Shown here: positions 6,801 through 14,701 of the stretch, piece by piece | Numbering within the stretch: position 1 is the first letter of the stretch | How the letters are laid out: the number at the start of each line of letters is the position of its first letter | Assembly (NCBI RefSeq): GCF_019793465.1 | Contig: NZ_JAILYJ010000030.1 | Location: forward strand, 1 to 33,290 | Direction: 5' to 3' | DNA from: Rhizobium croatiense | Lineage (GTDB): Bacteria; Pseudomonadota; Alphaproteobacteria; Rhizobiales; Rhizobiaceae | Length of the DNA stretch: 33,290 nt | Made by a program: the position numbers and the translations under genes | Notes under the pieces: model-generated | What the model was told of the DNA's origin: nothing | Seen by the model: only the letters and a program-made list of their open reading frames with translations | The model's database searches: none

Positions 6801-7787
6801 TCACGGCCTGTCCATGTGGTAGCAGGCCGCCTTCTGGCCGGGGCGAACCTCCTCGGTCGGCGGCATTTCGGTGCGGCAGATGTCGGTCGCCTTCCAGCAG
6901 CGCGGCGAGAAGACGCAGCCTTTCGGCGGGTTGAGCGGCGAGGGCGGATCGCCCTGCAGGCGGATGCGGGTACGCAGGCGCGCGAGCTTCGGATCCGGGA
7001 TCGGTGCGGCCGAAAAGAGCGCCTGCGTATAAGGATGGGCCGGATGGTCGAAGACGGTGGCGCAGTCGCCCGATTCCACCACCCTGCCGAGATAGAGCAC
7101 CAGCACATCGTCGGAGATCAGCCGCACGACGGACAGGTCGTGGCTGATGAAGATCAGCGTCAGGCCGAACTCCTTGCGCAGCTTGCGCAGAAGCGTGATC
7201 ACCTGGCCCTGGATCGAGACGTCGAGGGCCGAAACCGGCTCGTCGCAGACGATGAGCTTCGGTTTGGTGATGACGGCGCGCGCAATACCGATGCGCTGCG
7301 CCTGGCCGCCGGAAAATTCATGCGGATAGCGATTGATCATCTCCGGGACAAGACCAACGGCAGCCATGATCTGGCGGACCCGGTCGGTGCGCTCGGCCTT
7401 CGAAAGCTTCGGCTCGAAGACGGTCAGCGGTTCGGCGATGATGTCGCCGACGGTCATGCGCGGGTCGAGCGAGGCGATCGGATCCTGGAAGATAATCTGC
7501 ATGTCGCGGCGCGCGGCGCGCATCTCCTCTTCACTGAGGTCGAGCAGATTGCGGCCCTGCCAGAGAATGCGGCCCTTCTGCGATTTCAACAACCGCAGGA
7601 TGGAGCGGCCGAGCGTCGACTTGCCGCAGCCGGATTCGCCGACGATGCCGAGCGTGCGGCCTTCGGCGAGATCAAAGCTGACATTGTTGACGGCGGTGAG
7701 GAAGACCGGCGGCTTGAAGAGGCCTTTTGCCGGTAGTTCGAATTGGGTCGTCAGGTTTTCGACCCTCAGCAGCGATCGCTCAGCCAT
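6801..7787 (-). CDS. oppF: Oligopeptide ABC transporter ATP-binding protein OppF
   Basis: One of the two ATPases of a peptide importer, 328 residues. Walker A GESGCGKST is at 50-58, the signature is FSGGQAQR (near 158-165, a Phe variant of LSGGQ), and Walker B LIVCDEP is near 178-184, followed by the D-loop SALD and H-loop SHD. The C-terminal oligopeptide/dipeptide domain with PPKGCVFSPRCW and further cysteines is complete. The start overlaps the oppD stop by eight bases (ATGGCTGA), which implies translational coupling. It is the last gene of the operon. DppF is the alternative name, since specificity resides in the binding protein. Confidence 0.93.
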   Translation of the reverse strand: MAERSLLRVENLTTQFELPAKGLFKPPVFLTAVNNVSFDLAEGRTLGIVGESGCGKSTLGRSILRLLKSQKGRILWQGRNLLDLSEEEMRAARRDMQIIFQDPIASLDPRMTVGDIIAEPLTVFEPKLSKAERTDRVRQIMAAVGLVPEMINRYPHEFSGGQAQRIGIARAVITKPKLIVCDEPVSALDVSIQGQVITLLRKLRKEFGLTLIFISHDLSVVRLISDDVLVLYLGRVVESGDCATVFDHPAHPYTQALFSAAPIPDPKLARLRTRIRLQGDPPSPLNPPKGCVFSPRCWKATDICRTEMPPTEEVRPGQKAACYHMDRP

Positions 7788-8787
7788 GGTTCAGCAACTC
7801 CTCACGACGCGGGAACGGGTGGTAACAGGCGGCGCAGTGGCGCGGCGCCAGCGTCTCGAGCGGCGGCGGATGGTCGATGCAATCGTTCTGGACCTGCGAA
7901 CAGCGCGGCGAGAAATTGCAGCCCTTCGGCAGGTGCTGCAGGTTCGGCGGGCGGCCGGGAATGACGACGAGGGCGTCGACATCCTGGTCAGGCCGCGGGA
8001 TGGAGGCATGCAACGCCGCCGTATAGGGATGGGCCGGATTGTCGAAGAGTTCGTCGACGGGGGCCTCCTCGACGATGCGGCCGGCATACATGACGGCGAC
8101 GCGGTCGGCGAGGCCTGCGACCACCCCGAGATCGTGGGTGATCATCACCAGCGCCGTGTTCATCTCCGCCGTCAGGTCGTTGAAGAGGTCGAGGATCTGC
8201 GCCTGAATCGTGACGTCGAGCGCCGTCGTCGGTTCGTCGGCGATCAGAAGCTTCGGCTTGGTCAGCAGCGCCATGGCAATGACGATGCGCTGGCGCATGC
8301 CGCCGGAGAGCTCGTGCGGGTAGAGGTGGAACCGCCGGGTCGGATCCGGAATGCCGACGCGTTTCAGCATATCGAGGGCAGCGTCCGATGCCGCGCGGGC
8401 CGTCAGGCCGCGATGAACCTCGAGCTGTTCGGTCAGCTGCCGGGAAATCCTGAGCGACGGGTTCAAGGCGGTCATCGGATCCTGGAAGACCATGGCCATG
8501 TCCTTGCCGCGAATCTGATCGAGCTCGCGCGGTTTTAGCGACAGCACGTCCTTGCCTTCGAGTAGCGCCTGGCCCGTCGTGGCGCCGTTCTTGGCCAGCA
8601 GGCCCATGATGCCGAGGAAGGTCTGGCTTTTGCCGGAGCCGGACTCGCCGACGATGGCGACGCGCTCGCCGCGCCGGACGGTGAGGTTCATATTCGAGAC
8701 CGCCTTCACCTCGCCGTCAGGCGTGGCGAAGGTGATCGAGTAGTCGTTGAGTTCAAGCAGGATGTCTTTTTGTGTTTCTTGGGGCAT
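7780..8787 (-). CDS. oppD: Oligopeptide ABC transporter ATP-binding protein OppD
   Basis: Second ATPase of the importer, 335 residues. Walker A GESGSGKSQ is at 47-55, the signature is LSGGMRQR, Walker B is LLIADEPTTALDV and the switch histidine is in ITHD. The C-terminal peptide-transporter extension with PKGCNFSPRCSQVQNDC carries the cysteine cluster that in some Opp/Dpp ATPases binds Fe-S. It pairs with OppF under the OppB-OppC pore. Its start is two bases from the oppC stop. Confidence 0.93.
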   Translation of the reverse strand: MPQETQKDILLELNDYSITFATPDGEVKAVSNMNLTVRRGERVAIVGESGSGKSQTFLGIMGLLAKNGATTGQALLEGKDVLSLKPRELDQIRGKDMAMVFQDPMTALNPSLRISRQLTEQLEVHRGLTARAASDAALDMLKRVGIPDPTRRFHLYPHELSGGMRQRIVIAMALLTKPKLLIADEPTTALDVTIQAQILDLFNDLTAEMNTALVMITHDLGVVAGLADRVAVMYAGRIVEEAPVDELFDNPAHPYTAALHASIPRPDQDVDALVVIPGRPPNLQHLPKGCNFSPRCSQVQNDCIDHPPPLETLAPRHCAACYHPFPRREELLNHG

Positions 8788-8789
8788 TC

Positions 8790-9707
8790 TTAGCGATCCT
8801 TCGGGTCGAACGCGTCGCGCAGGCCGTCGCCGATGAAGAGCAGGCTGAGTAGCAGGGCCACGAGGAAGCCGGCCGGGAAGATCAGCAGCCAGGGCATGCT
8901 TTCCATGGCGTCGGTTCCCTCGGCGATCAGCGTCCCGAGCGAGGTCAGTGGTTCCTGCACGCCGAAGCCGAGATAGGACAGGAAGCTTTCGGTGGCGATG
9001 ATTTCAGGCACGGTCAGCGCCGCGAAAATGACCACCGGGCCGACGAGGTTCGGAATGATGTGCTTGACGATGATCTTGAACGGCCGCTGCCCGGAGGCGC
9101 GCGCCGCCTCGATGAACTCGCGATGCTTGATCGACAGCGTCTGGCCGCGCACGATGCGGGCCATTGTCAGCCATTCCAGCGCACCGATTGCGGCAAAGAG
9201 CAGATAGACGTTGCGGCCGAAGATCACCATCAGCAGGATGACGAAGAGGATGTAGGGAAGCGCATACATGATATCGACGAAGCGCATCATGATGGCATCC
9301 AGCCGGCCGCCGATATAGCCCGAGATCGCGCCGTAAAGCACGCCGATGACGACCGAGACGACGGTTGCCGTCAGTGCGACCGCAAGCGAGACTCGGGTGC
9401 CGTAGAGGACGCGGGCAAGAAGGTCGCGGCCGTTCGGGTCGGTGCCGAAAAAGTGGCCGGTCTCGATCGACGGCGGAATGCGGAAGGCCGCCCAGTCCGG
9501 ATCCTCGTAATTGAACGGAATGAACCAGGGACCGAGGAAGGCGCCCACGATCAGCAGCGCCAGGACGGCGATCGACAGGACGGCCGCCTTGTTGCGTCCG
9601 AGCCGGCGCAGCGCGTCCCTGGTGAGCGAGCGGCCTTCGGGCGCCAGGCCTTCCGCTTCGAGAAGCTCCTGAGCGAGCAGCTCGCGTTTCGCGGGGTTGA
9701 GGATCAT
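8790..9707 (-). CDS. oppC: Oligopeptide ABC transporter permease OppC
   Basis: Inner-membrane permease, 305 residues. A cytoplasmic N-terminus (SLTRDALRRLGRNKAAVLS) precedes the first membrane helix, as in OppC proteins. A periplasmic loop with HFFGTDPNGRDLLARVLYG is the classic OppC/DppC segment. Five further helices contain the EAA coupling loop EFIEAARASGQRPFKIIVKH. ATGA overlap with the oppB stop (9704-9707) indicates coupled translation. Confidence 0.93.
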   Translation of the reverse strand: MILNPAKRELLAQELLEAEGLAPEGRSLTRDALRRLGRNKAAVLSIAVLALLIVGAFLGPWFIPFNYEDPDWAAFRIPPSIETGHFFGTDPNGRDLLARVLYGTRVSLAVALTATVVSVVIGVLYGAISGYIGGRLDAIMMRFVDIMYALPYILFVILLMVIFGRNVYLLFAAIGALEWLTMARIVRGQTLSIKHREFIEAARASGQRPFKIIVKHIIPNLVGPVVIFAALTVPEIIATESFLSYLGFGVQEPLTSLGTLIAEGTDAMESMPWLLIFPAGFLVALLLSLLFIGDGLRDAFDPKDR

Positions 9708-10627
9708 CGGTTTCTCACTTTCGGATCGAGCCAGGCATAGGCGATATCGACGAGAAGATTGAGGAACACGATCAGCACCATGTAGAAGATGACCGTGCCG
9801 AGAACCATGCCGTAGTCGCGGTTGAGGGCTGCGTTGACGAAATAGCGGCCGATGCCGGGCAATCCGAAGATGCTTTCGACGACCAGCGAGCCGGTGAGAA
9901 GGTAGCTTGCCGCCGGACCCAGATAGGAAACGACGGGCATCATGGCGGGTTTCAGCGCATGCCGCATCACCGTCAGGCGCGGGCCGATGCCCTTGGCCTT
10001 GGCGGTGCGGATGAAGTTCTGGTTCATCACCTCGATCATCGAGCCGCGGGTGATGCGCGAGATGCGGCCTGCATGCGGCAAAGCCAGAACGACGATCGGC
10101 AGGATCAGATATTTGATCGAGCCGTCACCCCATCCGCCGACCGGAAACCAGGCGAGGTGAATGCCGAAGATCAATTGCAGGATCGGCGCGATCAGGAAGT
10201 TGGGCAATACGACGCCAACCAGGATCAGCGCGCCGAGAATGTAATCCGGCGCCTTGTTCTGGTAGAGCGCGCCAAGACAGCCGACGGCCACGCCGACGAT
10301 GATGGCGATCAGAAAGGCAGCCGTGCCGATGGTGAAGGTATAGGGCAGACCGATCATGATCTGCTGGGCGACGGTGAAATCCTCGCTGGCGAAGGAGGGG
10401 CCGAGATCGCCCCGCAGCAGGTCGCCGACATAGATCAGGTACTGCTGGATCAGCGGCTTATCGAGGTTGTAGTGAACGGCAAGGTTTTTCAGGATCACCG
10501 GCGGCAATGGCCTTTCACCATCGAAGGGGCCGCCGGGAGCAAGGCGCAAGACGAAAAAACAGGCTGTGACGGCGATCCACAGAACCGGGATCGTCGATAG
10601 CAGGCGACGGAGGGCGTACTTGATCAT
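9704..10627 (-). CDS. oppB: Oligopeptide ABC transporter permease OppB
   Basis: Partner permease, 307 residues. It begins MIKYALRRLLSTIPVLW, the characteristic OppB/DppB first helix, followed by the RLAPGGPFDGERPLPP periplasmic segment. The remaining helices include the EAA-type loop NFIRTAKAKGIGP and the SLVVESIFGLPGIGRY block. It lies 48 bases after oppA, with a strong hairpin in between, so it probably receives only part of the oppA transcripts. Confidence 0.93.
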   Translation of the reverse strand: MIKYALRRLLSTIPVLWIAVTACFFVLRLAPGGPFDGERPLPPVILKNLAVHYNLDKPLIQQYLIYVGDLLRGDLGPSFASEDFTVAQQIMIGLPYTFTIGTAAFLIAIIVGVAVGCLGALYQNKAPDYILGALILVGVVLPNFLIAPILQLIFGIHLAWFPVGGWGDGSIKYLILPIVVLALPHAGRISRITRGSMIEVMNQNFIRTAKAKGIGPRLTVMRHALKPAMMPVVSYLGPAASYLLTGSLVVESIFGLPGIGRYFVNAALNRDYGMVLGTVIFYMVLIVFLNLLVDIAYAWLDPKVRNR

Positions 10628-10637
10628 GGTCGTGGGC

Positions 10638-10668
10638 CGGTCCTTCCCGAAAGAGGCGGGAAGGACCG
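10638..10668 (-). terminator. Intercistronic hairpin between oppA and oppB
   Basis: Perfect 12-bp arms CGGTCCTTCCCG and CGGGAAGGACCG with a 7-base loop, eight bases after the oppA stop. Such hairpins after binding-protein genes usually attenuate or stabilise, keeping the binding protein in excess. There is no U-tract on the minus strand, so read-through to oppB is expected. Confidence 0.65.
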
Positions 10669-10675
10669 TTTTCCC

Positions 10676-12256
10676 TTACTCTTTCATCGACAGCCAGCGC
10701 GTGCGGTGGATGTCCTGGATGTTGTCGACGAAGCCTTCGATCTTCGGCGAAACGACATTCTTCGAGACATAATAATAGATCGGCAGGGCGGCGGATTCAT
10801 CAAGCGCCAGCTGCTCGGCCTTCTTGAAGATTTCGGCGCGCTTCTTCAGATCGGTCTCGGCGTTGCCCTCTTTGATCATCTTGTCGTAATCGGGATTGGA
10901 CCAGCGGCCGTAATTCATCTGCACGCCCGTTACCAAGAGGTTCAGGAAGTTGTCCGGATCGTTGTAATCGGCGAGCCAGCCGGCACGGCCGATTTCGACC
11001 TGGCCACGCTGCATCTGGTCGTAATGCACCTTGGTTTCGGCATTGACGAGCTCGACATTGATGCCGAGCGGCTTCCACATGGAGGCGATCGCCACCGCGA
11101 TGCGCTTGTGGTTGTCGTTGGTGTTGTAGCTGAGGACGGCATGGAGCGGCTTGTCCGGACCGAAGCCGGCCTCAGTGAGCAGCTTCTTGGCTTCGGCGAC
11201 CTTGTCCTTATAAGGCAGGTCCTTCCAGCTGACATAGGCCGGCTCGCCGTAATTGGCGGTGCCCGGCGGAACCCAGGAATAGGCCGGCAGTTCGCCGGTG
11301 CCGAGGATCTGCGGCCCGATCACTTCACGGTTGATCGCCATCGACAGCGCCTGGCGGACGCGCTTGTCGCTGAAGGGCGGCTTCTGCGAGTTGACGACAT
11401 AATAATAGAGGCCGGAGAAGGGGGCGACATGCGCCTGGCCCGGCAGGTTCTTCTTCATCCACTCGTACTGGTCGGTCGGGAAATCGGTGAGGATATCGAA
11501 TTCGCCGGCGCGGTAACGTTTCAGTGCGGCTTCCTGATCCTCGAGCACAAAGAACTTGGCGCCGTCGATCTTCAGGTCCTTGGTGCCGTACCACTGGTCG
11601 TTCTTAACGGTGGTGACATGCGAGCCCGGAACCCATTCGGTCGGCTTATAGGGGCCGTTGGTGACGATGTTGCCGATCTTGACCCAATCCTGACCCTTGG
11701 CCTCGACGACGTGTTTGGGCAACGGGTAAGCCGTGTAATGCATCAGCGCATTGATGAAATATGGGGTCGGGTTTTCCAGTGTGATTTCGAGCGTCTTGTC
11801 GTCGATCGCCTTGACGCCGAGCTGGTTGAGGTCGGTGATCTCGCCCTTGTTGATCTTTTCGGCGTTCTTGATGGTGAACTGCAGATAGGCATAATCGGCG
11901 GCGTTCTTCGGGTCGACGAGGCGCTGGAAGGCGAAGACGAAGTCTCCTGCCGTTACCGGCTGGCCATCGGACCACTTGATCCCGTCGCGAAGCTTGAAGG
12001 TGTAGACTTTGCCGTCCGGCGAAATGGTCCAGCTTTCGGCCTGGCCGGGAATCGGATTGTCCTTGGCGTCTTCGGTGACAAGGCCTTCGAAAATGTCGCC
12101 GGCAATACGGTTCTCCCAGTCGCCGGAAAGCTTCTGCGGGTCGAGCGACTGCGGATCGCCACCATTGTGAATATTGAGCGTGGCCGCATGCGCCGAAAAC
12201 GCCAGCAATGTGCCAAGCATTGCGGAGGCGAGAAATTTTTTCGTGAACTGGTTCAT
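10676..12256 (-). CDS. oppA: Periplasmic oligopeptide-binding protein OppA
   Basis: SBP_bac_5 family substrate-binding protein, 526 residues. The signal peptide covers residues 1 to about 24 (ends FSAHA). The mature protein starts with TLNIHNGGDPQSLDP, the typical cluster-C N-terminus, and later has GLVTEDAKDNPIPGQAESW, WSDGQPVTAGDFVFAFQRL and the C-terminal ALPIYYYVSKNVVSP. It delivers peptides to OppBC. RBS AAAGGTGG precedes the ATG. First gene of the opp operon, divergent from the alpha-glucosidase. Confidence 0.94.
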   Translation of the reverse strand: MNQFTKKFLASAMLGTLLAFSAHAATLNIHNGGDPQSLDPQKLSGDWENRIAGDIFEGLVTEDAKDNPIPGQAESWTISPDGKVYTFKLRDGIKWSDGQPVTAGDFVFAFQRLVDPKNAADYAYLQFTIKNAEKINKGEITDLNQLGVKAIDDKTLEITLENPTPYFINALMHYTAYPLPKHVVEAKGQDWVKIGNIVTNGPYKPTEWVPGSHVTTVKNDQWYGTKDLKIDGAKFFVLEDQEAALKRYRAGEFDILTDFPTDQYEWMKKNLPGQAHVAPFSGLYYYVVNSQKPPFSDKRVRQALSMAINREVIGPQILGTGELPAYSWVPPGTANYGEPAYVSWKDLPYKDKVAEAKKLLTEAGFGPDKPLHAVLSYNTNDNHKRIAVAIASMWKPLGINVELVNAETKVHYDQMQRGQVEIGRAGWLADYNDPDNFLNLLVTGVQMNYGRWSNPDYDKMIKEGNAETDLKKRAEIFKKAEQLALDESAALPIYYYVSKNVVSPKIEGFVDNIQDIHRTRWLSMKE

Positions 12257-12311
12257 CGTGGGTCCACCTTTCTAGGCTTTGCGCCTTTATTAGACATCTG
12301 TTCCCGGTATT

Positions 12312-12332
12312 TGACCTCTTACGTGCAGGTCA
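12312..12332. promoter_or_regulatory. Inverted repeat TGACCT-N9-AGGTCA in the oppA/alpha-glucosidase gap
   Basis: A perfect 6+6 bp inverted repeat with centre-to-centre spacing of 15 bp, in the 285-base region between two divergent genes. It is 56 bases upstream of oppA and 210 bases upstream of the glucosidase start. The regulator is unknown; the geometry fits a dimeric helix-turn-helix protein. Confidence 0.4.
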
Positions 12333-12541
12333 GTGCGCACCTTATCGCAAAGGAATCGCGTTGCAACCCCAAATGCGGAGGCGGGAAACGGGTTGTGGAC
12401 AAGCCTATATACGTCACCTCCTTGTCGGATCACGACGACGTCGCGCGGGGTGTCCCTGCACCTTCACAACGGCCTCACATGTTGTCTTTTGTTTCGTCCG
12501 CTTTAGTGTTGCGAGCACAAACGAAGCAGGAGATGTAGCCG

Positions 12542-14200
12542 ATGGCATTGCAGGCAGGCGGGAATGCGGATTGGTGGCGCGGCGCGGTAATCTATCAGGT
12601 CTACCCGCGCTCGTTTCAAGACACCAACAGCGATGGCCTCGGCGACCTCAAGGGGATCACCCGCCGGCTGCCGCATATTGCCAGCCTCGGTGTCGATGCG
12701 ATCTGGCTCTCGCCCTTCTTCAAGTCGCCGATGGCCGACATGGGCTATGACGTCTCCGACTATTGCGATGTCGACCCGATCTTCGGCACGCTCGCCGATT
12801 TCGACGAGATGATGGCCGAGGCGCACAGGCTCGGCATCAAGGTGGTCATCGACCAGGTGATCTCGCACACATCGGACCGGCATCCCTGGTTTGTCGAGAG
12901 CCGGGCGAGCCGGAGCAATCCGAAGGCGGACTGGTATGTCTGGGCCGATCCGAAGCCGGACGGTACGGCGCCGAACAACTGGCTGTCGATCTTCGGCGGG
13001 CCGGGCTGGGAGTGGGACGGCGTGCGCCGGCAATATTACCAGCATAACTTCCTGACCTCGCAGCCGGACCTCAATTTCCATTGCGAAGAAGTGCAGGATG
13101 CGGTGCTGGAGACGGTGAAGTACTGGCTCGACCGCGGCGTCGACGGCTTCCGGCTGGATACGGTGAACTATTATTTCTGCGACAAGCAGCTGAGAAGCAA
13201 TCCGCCGCATGAGCCCGATGAGGATGACGCAGGCCTCGATGCGCCCGACAGCAATCCGTACGGCATGCAGAGCCACCTCTACGACAAGACGCAGCCGGAA
13301 AATGTCAATTTCCTCAAGCGCTTCCGGGCGCTGCTCGATCAGTACGAGGATCGCACAACTGTCGGCGAGGTCGGCGATGGGGCGCGTTCGCTAAAGACGG
13401 TTGGCGCCTATACGAGCGGCGGCGACAAGCTGCACATGTGCTACACATTCGATCTGCTCGGACCGGAGTTCACCGCCGAGCATATTCGCGGTTGCGTCGA
13501 GGACTTCCAGAAGGTGGTGACCGACGGCTGGGTCTGCTGGGCTTTTTCCAACCACGATGTCATGCGTCATGTCAGCCGTTTTGCGCTGACGGCGGATGAG
13601 CGCCCTGTTATCGCCAAGCTGGCGATCTCGGTGCTTGCGGCGCTGCGCGGGTCGATCTGCCTCTACCAGGGTGAGGAGCTCGGCCTGCCGGAGGCGGAGC
13701 TTGCTTTCGAGGATCTGCGCGACCCCTACGGCATCCGCTTCTGGCCGGCGTTCAAGGGCCGCGACGGATGCCGCACGCCGATGCCCTGGGAGGCTGGCAA
13801 GGCGCATGCCGGCTTCACATCGGCGGAAAAGAGCTGGCTGCCGGTGCCTTATGAGCAGGCTGCGCTTTCCGTGGATACGCAAGAGGACAGCGACTACTCG
13901 GTGCTGCACCAGTACCGCAGGACGCTCGCCTTCCGGAAGAGCCACCCGGCGCTGATCGACGGTGAAATGACCTTTGTCGGCACCAACCAGGACCTGCTCG
14001 CCTTCACCCGCGAAAAGGGCGGGGAAAAACTGCTGTTCGTTTTCAACCTGACGCGCAAGCCGGCGGATTTCCGCCTGCCTGACGGTATCGTGCTCGGGGA
14101 GCCGTTGGCCATGCCGGGCTACGAGGCTGTGAACGATGCGGGAACGGTGAAACTTGCGGCGCTGGATGGGTTTTGCGCGCGGGTTGAGGGATTACTTTAG
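12542..14200 (+). CDS. aglA: Alpha-glucosidase, GH13 family (AglA-like)
   Basis: Retaining GH13 enzyme of the oligo-1,6-glucosidase / alpha-glucosidase branch, 552 residues, cytoplasmic (no signal peptide). Conserved GH13 regions follow in order: DVSDYCDVDPIFGT and VVIDQVISHTSDRHPWF (region I), DGFRLDTVN with the nucleophile Asp, TTVGEVGDG with the acid/base Glu, and FSNHD with the transition-state Asp. It closely follows the layout of S. meliloti AglA, which hydrolyses sucrose, maltose and trehalose-type substrates imported by AglEFGK. Here no aglEFGK genes are adjacent. RBS GGAGATG precedes the start. Its last nine bases overlap the convergent toxin gene. Confidence 0.88.
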   Translation: MALQAGGNADWWRGAVIYQVYPRSFQDTNSDGLGDLKGITRRLPHIASLGVDAIWLSPFFKSPMADMGYDVSDYCDVDPIFGTLADFDEMMAEAHRLGIKVVIDQVISHTSDRHPWFVESRASRSNPKADWYVWADPKPDGTAPNNWLSIFGGPGWEWDGVRRQYYQHNFLTSQPDLNFHCEEVQDAVLETVKYWLDRGVDGFRLDTVNYYFCDKQLRSNPPHEPDEDDAGLDAPDSNPYGMQSHLYDKTQPENVNFLKRFRALLDQYEDRTTVGEVGDGARSLKTVGAYTSGGDKLHMCYTFDLLGPEFTAEHIRGCVEDFQKVVTDGWVCWAFSNHDVMRHVSRFALTADERPVIAKLAISVLAALRGSICLYQGEELGLPEAELAFEDLRDPYGIRFWPAFKGRDGCRTPMPWEAGKAHAGFTSAEKSWLPVPYEQAALSVDTQEDSDYSVLHQYRRTLAFRKSHPALIDGEMTFVGTNQDLLAFTREKGGEKLLFVFNLTRKPADFRLPDGIVLGEPLAMPGYEAVNDAGTVKLAALDGFCARVEGLL

Positions 14201-14446
14201 AAGCTTGTCGTAATCGGCGTGCGAGCCGATCCAAAACCAGATGACGTCGTCGCCATCCCTGACGGCTAAAGCTCTCCAGGATGTGCCAACGCGTGCCGAC
14301 CAGAAGCGCCCGACGCGCTTGAAATGTAGGGATGGATGTCTGGGATCTTGTTTGAGCAGATCGAAATTTTCGTCGGCCAGCTTCCGTATCTGAACAGGCA
14401 AGCCGTCATAGGCCTCCCAGAAGGAGGGAGTTGCATGGTGTTTCAA
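14192..14446 (-). CDS. RelE/ParE-type toxin
   Basis: 84-residue basic protein of the RelE/ParE superfamily, with the pattern FWEAYDGLP, ADENFDLLKQDPRHPSLHFK, GRFWSARVGTSWRALAV and C-terminal WFWIGSHADYDKLL. These map to the RelE-like helices and the beta-sheet carrying the catalytic residues. Most relatives cleave ribosome-bound mRNA, but activity here is not shown. Translation most likely begins at the TTG at 14444-14446, which overlaps the antitoxin stop as TTGA; there is no in-frame ATG nearby. Tight coupling to the antitoxin fits a toxin-antitoxin module. The 3' end overlaps the alpha-glucosidase gene by nine bases on the opposite strand. Confidence 0.82.
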   Translation of the reverse strand: MKHHATPSFWEAYDGLPVQIRKLADENFDLLKQDPRHPSLHFKRVGRFWSARVGTSWRALAVRDGDDVIWFWIGSHADYDKLLK

Positions 14447-14643
14447 AGCGGCCTTGTCTTTCCGGCACGAAAATCGGCCAAGGCCTCCTCCGCGAAATGA
14501 TCGAGCTTGCCGCTTGCGGCGTCTGTTTCCATCTGCCGATCCCAGCGTTCGGCCTGAAGGGCTTCAAACCAAGCGGAAAAGGCTTCGAACTCATGCTTGT
14601 CGAGTTCGGTCACGGATTTTTCAATCTGTTCCAGCTTGGTCAT
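14443..14643 (-). CDS. Antitoxin of the RelE-type module
   Basis: 66-residue acidic protein immediately upstream of, and overlapping, the toxin. It contains the LDKHEFEAFSAWFEALQAERWDRQ-type helical stretch (residues 14-37) and ends in LADFRAGKTRPL, a recurrent pattern of small antitoxins paired with RelE toxins in alphaproteobacteria. It has no obvious DNA-binding domain, so autoregulation may need the complex or be absent. The ATG at 14641-14643 has GGAG seven bases upstream. It lies 58 bases after ade on the same strand, so ade read-through may contribute to expression. Confidence 0.8.
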   Translation of the reverse strand: MTKLEQIEKSVTELDKHEFEAFSAWFEALQAERWDRQMETDAASGKLDHFAEEALADFRAGKTRPL

Positions 14644-14701
14644 GATTTGCTCCAGCGATATCGCAAAATAGGCGCTGCCGCGGAATTTGCCAACAATACT
14701 C

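Noticed and set aside
10706..12538. 610-codon plus-strand frame antisense to oppA
   Set aside because: High-GC shadow of oppA with no family motif or RBS; oppA is unmistakable on the other strand.
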